This document shows, in pieces, positions 16,975 through 25,541 of a stretch of DNA of 64,000 bases. The notes under the pieces are model-generated. The model saw only the letters and a list, made by a program, of their open reading frames with translations, searched no databases and was not told where the DNA came from. Every line of letters starts with the position of its first letter. The first letter of the stretch is position 1. Made by a program: the position numbers and the translations under genes. Source of the DNA: an uncultured Aeromonadales bacterium (lineage in GTDB: Bacteria; Pseudomonadota; Gammaproteobacteria; Enterobacterales; Succinivibrionaceae); NCBI GenBank assembly GCA_902782145.1, contig CACZLZ010000002.1, forward strand, positions 103,908 to 167,907. The letters run 5' to 3'.

Positions 16975-17906
16975 TCCAGATAAAGTACCCCTTTGTCCTC
17001 ATCGTCCTGCTGCTGCCGTACCTCATCTACTACTTCTGGCCCCTGCGGGAGCCCAACCGCAAGCCCATCCAGCTGCCGTCTATCCCCCTGGTGAAGAACC
17101 GCAGCCCCCGGATCTCCCTGGTGCTGGTGGGGATCTGCGTCCTCAGCTACATCTGCCTGGCCCTGGCAGCCTGCCGCCCGGTGTTCATCGGCTCCCCGGT
17201 GCTGGTTAAGAAGGACAGCTACAACATCATGGTGGCGGTGGACGTGTCTCCCTCCATGGACATGAACGACATGGTCCACCACGGGATCCGCACCACCCGC
17301 ATGGACGTGCTGAAGGAGGAGCTGAAGGACTTCGCCGCCTCCCGGAAGGAGGACGGCTTCGGTCTCATCGTCTTTGCTGACAAGGCCTTCGTCATGTCCC
17401 CGGTGACCCACGATCACCGGCTCTACAGCCAGTTTGTAGATGAACTGGCCACTAACCTGGCCGGCAACCTCACCTCCCTAGGAGACGCCGTGATCCTGGC
17501 GGGTCAGACCCTGGCCAGCGAGAAAAACGCCAACAACGTGCTCATCCTCCTGACCGACGGCCGGGACACCTCCTCCCGGATCTCCGCAGACGACGCGGTG
17601 ACCTTTGCCCTGAACAACGGCATGAAGATCTACACCGTGGGCTACGGAGCCATGAACAACCTGGTCACCGAGCAGATGGACACGGAGATGCTGCAGAAGC
17701 TGGCCGAGGAGACCGGCGGAAGATTTTTCCGGGCCACTGATCCCGAGTCCCTCTCCCAGGCCTACTACAACATCTCCGCCAGCGAGCCCCGGCTCACCTC
17801 GGAAAGGTACTTCCAGCAGGTGCATGAGTTGTACTACATCCCCCTGCTGCTGTCCCTGCTGCTCTCCTTCGCCGCCGCCTATCTGATGAGGAGGCACTAT
17901 GAGTAG
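16971..17906 (+). CDS. batA: BatA: membrane-anchored VWA protein
   Basis: A 311-residue protein with two N-terminal membrane spans (about 7-22 and 45-66), a von Willebrand A domain from about residue 85 with an intact MIDAS start Asp91-Val-Ser-Pro-Ser and LLTDGRDTS, and a last C-terminal span near 290-305. Bat (Bacteroides aerotolerance) proteins were linked to oxygen tolerance in B. fragilis and to envelope stress in other bacteria; that role is family knowledge only. The start at 16971 overlaps the preceding stop and is much better than the earlier in-frame ATG, which would read through the DUF4381 gene in another frame. Confidence 0.92.
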   Translation: MIQIKYPFVLIVLLLPYLIYYFWPLREPNRKPIQLPSIPLVKNRSPRISLVLVGICVLSYICLALAACRPVFIGSPVLVKKDSYNIMVAVDVSPSMDMNDMVHHGIRTTRMDVLKEELKDFAASRKEDGFGLIVFADKAFVMSPVTHDHRLYSQFVDELATNLAGNLTSLGDAVILAGQTLASEKNANNVLILLTDGRDTSSRISADDAVTFALNNGMKIYTVGYGAMNNLVTEQMDTEMLQKLAEETGGRFFRATDPESLSQAYYNISASEPRLTSERYFQQVHELYYIPLLLSLLLSFAAAYLMRRHYE

Positions 17907-19410
17907 TTTCTTCATAGCCCGGCCCTGGTTCCTGGTACTCCTGGTGGTGCCGGTGCTCTTCTACCTCATCAGGTTCCGCCGGGTGAACTCATCCCAACAG
18001 ATGATGCTGCCGGAGATCTTCAACTACTTCAACCGGGAGAACACCCGGAAGATCCGCCGGAACTTCAAACTCTTCGCCCTGCCCTGGATCCTGGGGGTGG
18101 TGGCCCTGTCCGGACCCACCATCAGGGATGAGAACACCCCCCTGTACCAAAATGAGGAGGTGTGGATCTGGGCCCTGGATCTGTCCAACTCCATGCTGGC
18201 TGACGATATCAAGCCCAACCGCTACATGCAGATGCGCTACTCCCTGCTGCAGCTGCTGAACAAGGCCACCCCCAACAAGAAGATCGCCCTGGTGGTGTTT
18301 GCCGGCAACACCTACACCCTGGTACCCCCCACCAGCGACTTCAACACCCTGAGGACCTACATCCGCCAGCTGGATCCCTCGGTGATGCCCATGCAGGGCA
18401 CGGATCTCATGCGGGCCGTCCAGCATGCCGACGCCATCCCCGCCAACATGGGGGTCAAGGGCAACATTCTGGTGGTGACCGACGGGGTGAGCCAGGAGAA
18501 CGAGGCATTGAAACTGGCGGAATTCATCAGCCAGTCCGCCAACCGCTACTATCTGTATGTCATCGGCACCAATGAGGGATCCGCCCTGAAACTGGGCAAC
18601 GGCTCCCTGCTTAAGGACTCCTCCGGGGAGATTGTGGTGGCCCGATCTAACCTGCGGAACGTGGAGACCCTGATCCAGAACTCCGGGATCAAAGCCTACA
18701 GTTTCCAGAACGAGCATGAGCTGGAGGGTCTGTTCCGCCTGGCCTCCTCCCAAAACCAGAGTGGGATGAATGACGTGTACCAGTCCACAGATCTGGGCTA
18801 CTGGCTGGCCCTGCCCCTGCTACTACTGGCCCTGGTGTTCCGGCAGGGGTTCATTTTCGCCCTGGTCCTGGGGGTCATGGTGTCAGCGCTGACAGTGCCG
18901 GGCACCGCCTATGCCGGCGATCTGGAAGGCATTGCCCTGTACAATGACGCCCGGTATGCCGAAGCCGCCGCTGAGTTTGACGATCCCGTGTGGCGGGGCA
19001 ACGCCTATTACAAGGCCGGGGATTTTCCCCAGGCCATTGAGGCCTGGGAGACCTCCGGTAAGACCGCCGATCTGATGATCAGGTACAACCTGGCCAACGC
19101 CTATGCCATGATCGGCGAGGTGGAAAACGCCATCCTCCTGTACCAGCAGGTGCTGGAAACCGAGAACGAGCACAACTTTGACGCCAGGTACAACCTGGAG
19201 CTGCTGAAGCGCCTGCAGATGCAGGAGATCGCCCGCCGCCACGCCGTCAGCGAGACCCCGGACATCGTCCGCACCGGCCGGATCCAGGACAACGGCTGCA
19301 GCAAGGACACCGGCTGCCTGGCCATCAATCCCGAAAACCTCATCCGCAACCGCCTGCTCAACCTCCAACGGAAGAGCAGCCACAAGACAGGACCAGCCCA
19401 GAGATGGTAG
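17899..19410 (+). CDS. batB: BatB-BatC fusion: VWA protein with TPR tail
   Basis: A 503-residue protein. Two N-terminal membrane spans (about 6-22 and 53-70) are followed by a VWA domain with MIDAS motif Asp94-Leu-Ser-Asn-Ser and VVTDGVS. A further span pair lies at about residues 295-335. The exported C-terminal part (about 340-470) has TPR-like helices: IALYNDARYAEAAAEF, GNAYYKAGDFPQAIEAWE and YNLANAYAMIGEVENAI. In organisms with separate genes the TPR region is BatC, so this is a natural BatB-BatC fusion. It overlaps batA by 8 bp and batD by 7 bp. Confidence 0.92.
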   Translation: MSSFFIARPWFLVLLVVPVLFYLIRFRRVNSSQQMMLPEIFNYFNRENTRKIRRNFKLFALPWILGVVALSGPTIRDENTPLYQNEEVWIWALDLSNSMLADDIKPNRYMQMRYSLLQLLNKATPNKKIALVVFAGNTYTLVPPTSDFNTLRTYIRQLDPSVMPMQGTDLMRAVQHADAIPANMGVKGNILVVTDGVSQENEALKLAEFISQSANRYYLYVIGTNEGSALKLGNGSLLKDSSGEIVVARSNLRNVETLIQNSGIKAYSFQNEHELEGLFRLASSQNQSGMNDVYQSTDLGYWLALPLLLLALVFRQGFIFALVLGVMVSALTVPGTAYAGDLEGIALYNDARYAEAAAEFDDPVWRGNAYYKAGDFPQAIEAWETSGKTADLMIRYNLANAYAMIGEVENAILLYQQVLETENEHNFDARYNLELLKRLQMQEIARRHAVSETPDIVRTGRIQDNGCSKDTGCLAINPENLIRNRLLNLQRKSSHKTGPAQRW

Positions 19411-21026
19411 GAAGAACACTCACAGCCCTGCTGGCACTGCTGCTCACCGCCGGCGCTGCCTGGGCGGAAAACCTGATCAAAGCCGATATACACCGGGGCG
19501 AGAAGCTGTATGAGGACACCAGTTTCGAACTGGAGATCAGCGCCGCCGGCAGGTTTGACAGCTGGGATCTGGACACCCGGCCCCTGGCAGCTGAGAACTT
19601 CACCATTGGCGAGCCCCGGTTTGAATACCGGGAATACCAGAACGTCTCCCTGTGGACCATCCCCCTGCTGACCCATGCCAGCGGCCAGATGCAGATCCCC
19701 AGGCTCCTGATCCGGGACAACGTCACCGATCCCATACCCATCAATGTCCGCCGCCGCAACGGCCGGGAGCCACGACCGGAGCTCAGGGGGCTTATCCAGA
19801 CGGAGATCATCCGCCCGGCAGGTTTTGTCAACGAAACCCTCCTCATCCGCACGGTCACCACCGTCCATGGAGGCGTGGAACTGACCTCCCCGCCCGTCAG
19901 CCCCGCAGTGGACGGTGACGGCCAGATCCACCAGTTGCATGAGTCCCGGGAGCAGCGCTCCACCATGGGGCACCGGTATGAGGTGATCACCACCGTCCAT
20001 GCCGCCTCCTTCCGCACCCCGGGAACCCACCGGATCATTCCCGCCTCCGCCAGGGGTACCTATGCCCCCGCCGGCGCCCAGCAGGGCAACCCCACCATCA
20101 CCAACCAGGACGGGACCATCCGGGTGACCGATCCCAGCAAAAGCCGGGACGGCGGCCCCCAGGTGCCCTTTGTGTTCCAGGAAAAGCCCATTGAGATCAC
20201 GGTCACCGCACCGGCGGGAAATGCCGGGGCCATAGCCGCCGATGACTTCAAGATCCGGGAAACCTGGGAACCCGAGAAAAATGCAGATCTGAAGGTCAAC
20301 ACCCCCATTGTCCATGAGATCACCTTCTCAGGCACCGGGATCTCCGCCCAGGATCTGCCCTCCAGGATCATCGGCGGCACCCCCCAGTACAAGGCCTACA
20401 CCGACAAGGAGCAGATCAGCGAGCACTATGATCCGGAAACCGGGATCCTGGAGTCCAGCCGCACCTTCAGCCAGGTCTTTGTGCCCCTGAGGCCCATGAA
20501 GCTGCACTTCGCCCCGGAGGAGATCCGCTGGATAAGCCGCAACGAGAACAATCAGGCCACCCTCAGTGTGTTCCATCTGGAGTCACCCACCTACGATATC
20601 TCCGCCGACGGGGATGAGCAGTATGACTTCACCGCCCGCAACACCACCAGGATCCTGCTGCTGACGGCAATGCTGCTGATCATTGCCCTCATAGTGTTCT
20701 GCGTCCTCTACCTGCTGTACCTGGAGAACATCATTTCCATCGAGCCCCTAACGCGCTGGAATGTGCGCCGCCGGGCCCGCAGGGAACTGCTGAGGAACTT
20801 CGATGTCCGGGATGCCCGGAACGCCTACCGGCAGCTGATTGACTTCGCCCGGATCTGCTTCGGGCCCAATGCCACCTGCTTTGAAAAATTCCCCAACTAC
20901 CAGACCTTCAAGCCCTACCTGGACGAGATCGCCCAAAAACGCTGGGATCACGGCAAATCCTGCAGCAACTGGGAGTATGACGGCAGTGCCTTCAGGAAAG
21001 TGCTCAGGAAGTTTTGCCGCACCTGA
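19404..21026 (+). CDS. batD: BatD-like protein
   Basis: A 540-residue envelope protein: signal peptide (about 1-21, cleavage after AWA), a long beta-rich periplasmic region (about 22-410) with the BatD-type TSFELEISAAG, VNETLLIRTV and GTHRIIPASA segments, one membrane span at about 415-437 and a cytoplasmic helical tail of about 100 residues. BatD completes the operon and is presumed to contact the VWA domains of BatA/B in the periplasm. It ends at a rho-independent terminator 8 bp downstream. Confidence 0.9.
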   Translation: MVGRTLTALLALLLTAGAAWAENLIKADIHRGEKLYEDTSFELEISAAGRFDSWDLDTRPLAAENFTIGEPRFEYREYQNVSLWTIPLLTHASGQMQIPRLLIRDNVTDPIPINVRRRNGREPRPELRGLIQTEIIRPAGFVNETLLIRTVTTVHGGVELTSPPVSPAVDGDGQIHQLHESREQRSTMGHRYEVITTVHAASFRTPGTHRIIPASARGTYAPAGAQQGNPTITNQDGTIRVTDPSKSRDGGPQVPFVFQEKPIEITVTAPAGNAGAIAADDFKIRETWEPEKNADLKVNTPIVHEITFSGTGISAQDLPSRIIGGTPQYKAYTDKEQISEHYDPETGILESSRTFSQVFVPLRPMKLHFAPEEIRWISRNENNQATLSVFHLESPTYDISADGDEQYDFTARNTTRILLLTAMLLIIALIVFCVLYLLYLENIISIEPLTRWNVRRRARRELLRNFDVRDARNAYRQLIDFARICFGPNATCFEKFPNYQTFKPYLDEIAQKRWDHGKSCSNWEYDGSAFRKVLRKFCRT

Positions 21027-21033
21027 TCCCAAT

Positions 21034-21069
21034 GCCGGGCATGCCAGCTCTCCCCACTGCCCGGCTTTT
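21034..21069 (+). terminator. Terminator of the Bat operon
   Basis: GCCGGGCA (21034-21041) and TGCCCGGC (21058-21065) form a perfect 8 bp stem with a 16 nt loop, followed by TTTT and a pyrimidine-rich tract. Confidence 0.8.
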
Positions 21070-21452
21070 CCCCTCCGCTTTTCCCGTCCCTGTCCCCTGG
21101 GAACTGCCTTAGACACATCACCCTGCCCCTGCATCCTCACCGCCTGACTCCCCTCTCCGGGCACCTCACCCCAGGGGACCTCACCCCGGGGCACCGCTGT
21201 TCCCGGGGAAAGCCCTGCTCCTGACAAAAACTGTCCATCTGCTGTAGCGTCCAGTTCCCGAGTGACAGTCGTTTTTTTTCACCAAACCGGCAATGCGCAG
21301 TGAAGATGTTCCCCGACTCTGCTACCGTCACGGAGCAGGAACTTCCACAGGGACACCGGGCGCCAGTCCCAGGAACAGGACTCACCACCCCAGGGACTGT
21401 CACATTCCAGCGCATGGAAACATCTGGCTTTCAGCGGATCCGCTGCGGCCTC

Positions 21453-21560
21453 TTCAGTGGATCATCCACCACACCCTCTGCTGAACCACACAGCCCTTCA
21501 GTAGATCATCCACCGCAACCTCTGCTGAACCACACAGCCCTTCAGTAGATCATCCACCGT
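21453..21560 (+). repeat. 44 bp tandem repeat, about 2.5 copies
   Basis: Units start at 21453, 21497 and 21541, each beginning TTCAGT(A/G)GATCATCCACC and continuing to CTGAACCACACAGCCC. Copies 1 and 2 differ at a few positions; the third stops after about 20 bp. Confidence 0.9.
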
Positions 21561-22759
21561 GTTCCCCTGCAGATCCGCATTGACAGTTCGGCAGATCCGC
21601 CCCGTCTCTACCCCACGAATAAGCATCTCTCCCTCTTTCAGGCAGTCACAGGCATGCCCTGCAATAGAGCCGGAAGGTCGGGAAGAAATTGCCTGCGGTG
21701 GTCCCGAAAAACAATATGGCTGCGCTTTAGGACGCCGGATCAAATTGCATTGGCTCCTGGAAAGATCCTTCTAATAAAATCAGATCCCATGCCGAAATGA
21801 TATGGGACAGGCTCCGGCAGAATGGAAATTGGCGCTAACCATGGCGTTAAATAACGATAATAAATGCCCCGTACACTGTACAAAAATAATCCAGAACTAG
21901 CCAGATCACAACAGCCAAATGCACACCGACGAACAAAGGACTGCCAGGAGCTTTCATCATCTGCCGGGAACAAAAGGAAAGGCGAATCGGCCCTGCTCAT
22001 GGTGTTCTTAATGGCATTGCGAAGCCCGGCACCGGAGAATAACAAGCCCCGGCTAAAGAAAAATAATTAAAGAACACCGCTCTGAAGGTTAGCAGAAGCG
22101 GCAGGGGTTATTACCCATCAACCTCGCACCTCCTTAACAAGACGATGGATAAACGCCTGTAAAATCCCCACTGCAGGATCCGGGATCATTACATTGCCTG
22201 GAAAGGCGGACATAAACCAGACAGCGTGACACAGTTCAAAGATCTGGCAGAAGGCATGCCTCCGGCGGGCAGGAAGGCCGGGAGGTCCCCCCAAAGGTCT
22301 GCCAGGAGCCCTAAAAGATCATCGGCCACATATAGTGCCTGGTGAGATTGATGATCACAATACATGGCAATCCTCCCCCCGCATCCGGCGCCTTCCGCCG
22401 GAAACTGCGCTTTTCAGCAAAAGACACATCCAATGCCGTGGTTAAGCATTTTTCTGATACATCTCCGCCGGATCTTCTCATCATAATCCGTTCACATCAC
22501 ATATAACCATTATCGAACATATTGTGTCGTGCTTATCCCGGTTCAGCCCCGTCACTCCGTCAGCAGAAAAGGGGAGGATCCCCGGTCTTAACAGGATCGT
22601 CCTATTCTTTATATATGCTTTTTCTCCATCCTGATATGCCGGAACACCTGCCAGACCTGCAGGAACTTCAGTCCTTTTCTAGGCAGGCAATGCCTATTAT
22701 TCATCGGAAAGACACGTCCCAGAAAACCCCGCAAATCAAAGCTTTGTCAAATAGCAAAG

Positions 22760-22821
22760 CCGGCAATTGAAAAGATCAGCTAATAGAACGGGCCCGGGAA
22801 ATACACCGCCGGCAATTGAAA
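22760..22821 (+). repeat. Paired 13 bp direct repeat CCGGCAATTGAAA
   Basis: CCGGCAATTGAAA occurs at 22760-22772 and again at 22809-22821, 49 bp apart, about 70-130 bp upstream of the promoter of the EAL-HDOD gene. The core CAATTG is itself palindromic. A regulatory role is possible but not shown. Confidence 0.55.
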
Positions 22822-22887
22822 TCACCGGGCAATAAAATAAAAAAACCTAAAAAACCCGATCAAAGTCATTCTTTTTGATAAATTCTG

Positions 22888-22896
22888 TGCTAAAAT
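22888..22896 (+). promoter_or_regulatory. Extended -10 promoter of the EAL-HDOD gene
   Basis: TGCTAAAAT is an extended -10 (TGn plus TAAAAT). A -35 match is weak, as is common for extended -10 promoters. The predicted start near 22903 gives a leader of about 26 nt. Confidence 0.6.
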
Positions 22897-22928
22897 CTCC
22901 TCATTCTTTAGAGAGAGACTGTCTTTTC

Positions 22929-24146
22929 ATGTATTCCTTTGTAGCTCGCCAACCAATTCTTGACGCCAAGATGCGCACCTACGCCTACGAGCTTCTCTTC
23001 AGACAGGGTCTCTCCAATGCGTTCCCCAATATCTCCTCGGAAAAAGCCACAATTACCCTCCTGGAGGAGCAGTTCCTCAGTCAGCCCATTGAATCCCTGG
23101 TGGGGGACAAGATCAGTTTCGTCAATTTCCCCTACTCCCTGATCATTGCCGGCATCATCGATTCCCTGCCTGCCCAGAAGGTGGTCATAGAGATCCTGGA
23201 GGACGCCACCCCCAATGACACCCTCCTGAAGTCCGTCATGGATCTGAAGGAGCGCCACTACACCATTGCCCTGGACGACTTCACCATGGATCCGGCCTGG
23301 GACCGGTTCCTGCCCCACATCGACATCATCAAGTTCGACTGGCGCCTGTCCAGCCACCAGGAGATCCAGGACTACCTCACCTCCCATGCCGGCCAGATGG
23401 ATCACATCAAGTGCCTGGCGGAGAAGATCGAAACCAAGGAGGAGTTTGAGAAGGCCAAGGACATGGGCTTCAAACTGTTCCAGGGATACTTCTTCAGCAA
23501 GCCCGAGGTGGTGAAGCACAAGACACTGTCTGCCAACCAAGTGGTGGTCACCCAGCTGTTCACTGAGACCATCAAGGACAACATCGACTACGACAAGATC
23601 GAGAAGATCATCAACCAGGATCAGTCCCTGGCCTACAAGCTGCTCTCCTATGTGAACAATGTCCGCTACGGCACCAGTGATCCCATCACCTCCTTCAGAC
23701 ATGCGGTGGTATTCCTGGGCAAGGACAACATGCGCCGCTTTATTTCCCTGGTGTATGCCACCTGCATCAATGAGAACAAACCCTCAGAGCTGTCCAGGAT
23801 GTCCTTGGTCCGGGCCCGCTTCTGCGAACTCATCGCCGGCAAGAGACAGAACAAGGTTGAGCCCCAGGACGCTTTCATGTGCGGCCTGTTCTCCCTGCTG
23901 GATGCCATGATGGACCGCCCTTTCAGCGAGATCATCAGTTCCATGCCCATCAAGGAGGAGATCAAGCAGGCCCTGATCGCCAAAAAGGGTGAACTGGCTT
24001 TCTACATCGGGCTGGTGCTGGATTACGAGACCCTGAACTGGCCCCGGGTGAAGGTCCGGGTGCAGAAGCTGGGCATTGATGAGCAGGAGGCCATCGACAC
24101 CTATCTTGAGGCCACCAAATGGGCAAACAAGATCCTGTCCACCTGA
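22929..24146 (+). CDS. EAL-HDOD signalling protein, YuxH family
   Basis: A 405-residue cytoplasmic protein. The N-terminal half is a degenerate EAL domain: YELLFR replaces the EAL motif, with NFPYSLI, VIEILED, ALDDF, IKFDW and LAEKIET, and GYFFSKP at its end (about residue 190). The HDOD domain follows (NQVVVTQLF, INQDQSLAYKLLSYVN, SFRHAVVFLGKDNMRRF). YuxH-type proteins have usually lost c-di-GMP phosphodiesterase activity and are considered sensors or adaptors. The ATG at 22929 is chosen because MYSFVARQPILDAKM is the family start; an in-frame ATG 18 codons upstream falls at the promoter. It is followed by the hns gene after 110 bp. Confidence 0.9.
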   Translation: MYSFVARQPILDAKMRTYAYELLFRQGLSNAFPNISSEKATITLLEEQFLSQPIESLVGDKISFVNFPYSLIIAGIIDSLPAQKVVIEILEDATPNDTLLKSVMDLKERHYTIALDDFTMDPAWDRFLPHIDIIKFDWRLSSHQEIQDYLTSHAGQMDHIKCLAEKIETKEEFEKAKDMGFKLFQGYFFSKPEVVKHKTLSANQVVVTQLFTETIKDNIDYDKIEKIINQDQSLAYKLLSYVNNVRYGTSDPITSFRHAVVFLGKDNMRRFISLVYATCINENKPSELSRMSLVRARFCELIAGKRQNKVEPQDAFMCGLFSLLDAMMDRPFSEIISSMPIKEEIKQALIAKKGELAFYIGLVLDYETLNWPRVKVRVQKLGIDEQEAIDTYLEATKWANKILST

Positions 24147-24256
24147 CACCAGGCCTGCCGGACTCCCGGAGTTTCCCGCAGGGCTGCTTTAGTTTTTGGC
24201 ACATTTAATTCACAGACATTTTTTTATTTCACTTAACCAATGAGAGGTACACACAA

Positions 24257-24661
24257 ATGGCACTGACCGCCTTCCAGAAAAACCTGCTTAATCTTGACAA
24301 GCTTGAGGATCTTCTTTCCGGCTTCAGCGTGGACAATCTTGAGACCGCTGTTGAGAACATCTCCAGCATTCTCCGTGAGCGCAAGAAGAACGAAGAGTCC
24401 AAGAGCAGAAAGATCAGCAGTTACCTGGAGCAGCTGAAGAGAGACGGCATCGAACTGTCCGACCTCATGAACGGAGCAGACTCTGTGGTGACCAGATCCA
24501 AGCGTCCTCCCAAGTACGTCTATGAGAATGAGAACGGTGAGACCAAGTACTGGACCGGTCAGGGCCGCACCCCCTTCGCCATCCAGAGAGCCATCGACAA
24601 CGAGGGCAAGACCCTTGAGGACTTCCTGATCCGCGACAGCGAGAATGAATCTGAAGAGTAA
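24257..24661 (+). CDS. hns: H-NS family nucleoid-associated protein
   Basis: A 134-residue protein of normal H-NS length (E. coli 137). A helical oligomerisation domain covers about residues 5-70 (ETAVENISSILRERKKNEES). The DNA-binding domain is C-terminal: KYWTGQGRTPFAIQRAID, with the QGR loop that inserts into the AT minor groove. H-NS silences AT-rich, often foreign, genes; the AT-rich genes at the right end of this window are obvious candidate targets (inference). TGAGAGGTAC precedes the ATG. An imperfect hairpin and T-rich tract just upstream (24150-24200) may end the preceding gene. The rhomboid gene follows after 9 bp. Confidence 0.95.
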   Translation: MALTAFQKNLLNLDKLEDLLSGFSVDNLETAVENISSILRERKKNEESKSRKISSYLEQLKRDGIELSDLMNGADSVVTRSKRPPKYVYENENGETKYWTGQGRTPFAIQRAIDNEGKTLEDFLIRDSENESEE

Positions 24662-24670
24662 CATCTTCTG

Positions 24671-25279
24671 ATGACTCTGATACTCATCACTCTGGCAGTG
24701 ATCCTGACGGCTCACCTGTTCGGCGTCTTTTCGCCCTACCCGGTGAGTCTGACAGCGGCTCACTGCCATTCTTTTTGGCCGGAGTACATCTACGGGGACT
24801 TTGTCCATCTGAGCTGGTACCATCTGGCGGTGGACTCGGTGGCCTTCGTGGTCATTTACGCCCTGTCACCGGTGGACAGCATCCTCAGGACCGGCAGGTA
24901 TGCCAGCGCCTACGTGCTCATCTTCCTGGTGATGAACACCCTGCTGAACTGGTTCATCATGAGCCGGTTCTACCCCGACGGCCCGGTTTCCGCCTACTAC
25001 GGGATCTCCGCCACGGAGTTCACCATGCTCTTCATGGTGGCGATCCTGTGGCTTTACCGCCGTCCGGTCTACGGCGGCGTCCTCCTGGGGATAAGCCTGC
25101 TGCTGGTGATGATGCCCTTCATCATGAACGGGGTGTCCACCGCTGGGCTCCTGGGCAGTTTCTTTGACTTTGTGGGGGTCAACCACAGTCTGGGCAGGAC
25201 TGCCGTGTGGGGTCACCTGTGCGGCGCCGTGCTGGGGATACCGGCAGCATTCATCATGAGGGCCGCCAGGAGCGCCTGA
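24671..25279 (+). CDS. Rhombosortase-like rhomboid protease
   Basis: A 202-residue integral membrane protein with about six spans. It carries rhomboid features in rhombosortase arrangement: GDFVHLSWYHLAVDS (His46, His51) in the first loop region, YYGISATEF with the presumed nucleophile Ser113, and VWGHLCGAVLG with the presumed catalytic His182. Two positions differ from the usual family: the residue after the serine is Ala (GISA, not GxSG), and the Asn of the HxxxN pair is Asp. Rhombosortases process GlyGly-CTERM proteins in related gammaproteobacteria; no such tail was seen in this window. It follows hns by 9 bp and ends at a terminator at 25340. Confidence 0.75.
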   Translation: MTLILITLAVILTAHLFGVFSPYPVSLTAAHCHSFWPEYIYGDFVHLSWYHLAVDSVAFVVIYALSPVDSILRTGRYASAYVLIFLVMNTLLNWFIMSRFYPDGPVSAYYGISATEFTMLFMVAILWLYRRPVYGGVLLGISLLLVMMPFIMNGVSTAGLLGSFFDFVGVNHSLGRTAVWGHLCGAVLGIPAAFIMRAARSA

Positions 25280-25339
25280 GCCCCCGGCAGGGGAGAGCGG
25301 CCAAGGACAGGCCGGCTTTAAGCGGATCATTTAAGTCTG

Positions 25340-25376
25340 AGCCCGCGGCAGATAATGCAGCGGGCTTTCCTTTTTC
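25340..25376 (+). terminator. Terminator after hns-rhomboid
   Basis: AGCCCGC (25340-25346) and GCGGGCT (25360-25366) form a 7 bp stem, followed by TTTCCTTTTT. Confidence 0.85.
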
Positions 25377-25401
25377 CCGGTGCCGTGAGCCAGCTCAAAT
25401 T

Positions 25402-25429
25402 TTGCAATAAGAGTGCAATTTGCTATCAT
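25402..25429 (+). promoter_or_regulatory. Promoter upstream of the 270-residue membrane protein
   Basis: TTGCAA (25402-25407), 16 bp and TATCAT (25424-25429), with a TGC extension directly before the -10. The predicted start is near 25436, about 106 nt before the next gene. Confidence 0.7.
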
Positions 25430-25448
25430 ACACTGTCGGAAAACAGCG

Positions 25449-25485
25449 CCCGGATCATGGATCTGAGCGCCGGGATCTTTTTTTT
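25449..25485 (+). terminator. Leader terminator or small-RNA terminator
   Basis: CCCGG (25449-25453) pairs with CCGGG (25470-25474); eight T follow at 25478-25485. The stem is short, but the T tract is among the strongest in the window. It lies about 15-50 nt after a predicted start site and before the next gene, so it would either attenuate that gene or end a transcript of about 50 nt. Confidence 0.5.
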
Positions 25486-25541
25486 CTGATCAGCGCCTCC
25501 TGGCAGGCGCCGCAGCCAACAACCAACCAGGTCACCAGATC

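Larger units (their letters stand above)
21070..22887. other. 1.8 kb gene-poor region
   Basis: No reading frame here has both a ribosome-binding site and a recognisable protein. The longest minus-strand frame (21740-22045) and plus-strand frame (22522-22770) have chance-like composition. The GATC density (about 13 per kb by hand count over 21560-22870) is native, so this does not look like recent foreign DNA. It contains a 44 bp tandem repeat (21453-21560), an 11 bp palindrome GTACACTGTAC (21871-21881), a hairpin GCTTTG/CAAAGC (22741-22760) and a 13 bp direct repeat. It may hold decayed genes or small RNAs. Confidence 0.45.

Noticed and set aside
21453..21560. CRISPR array
   Set aside because: The 44 bp units are contiguous tandem copies without unique spacers, and no cas genes are near.
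22170..22345. Possible short gene with HYIAWKGGHKPDSVTQFKDL
   Set aside because: No start codon before the segment and low-complexity continuation; kept only as a possible relic in the findings.
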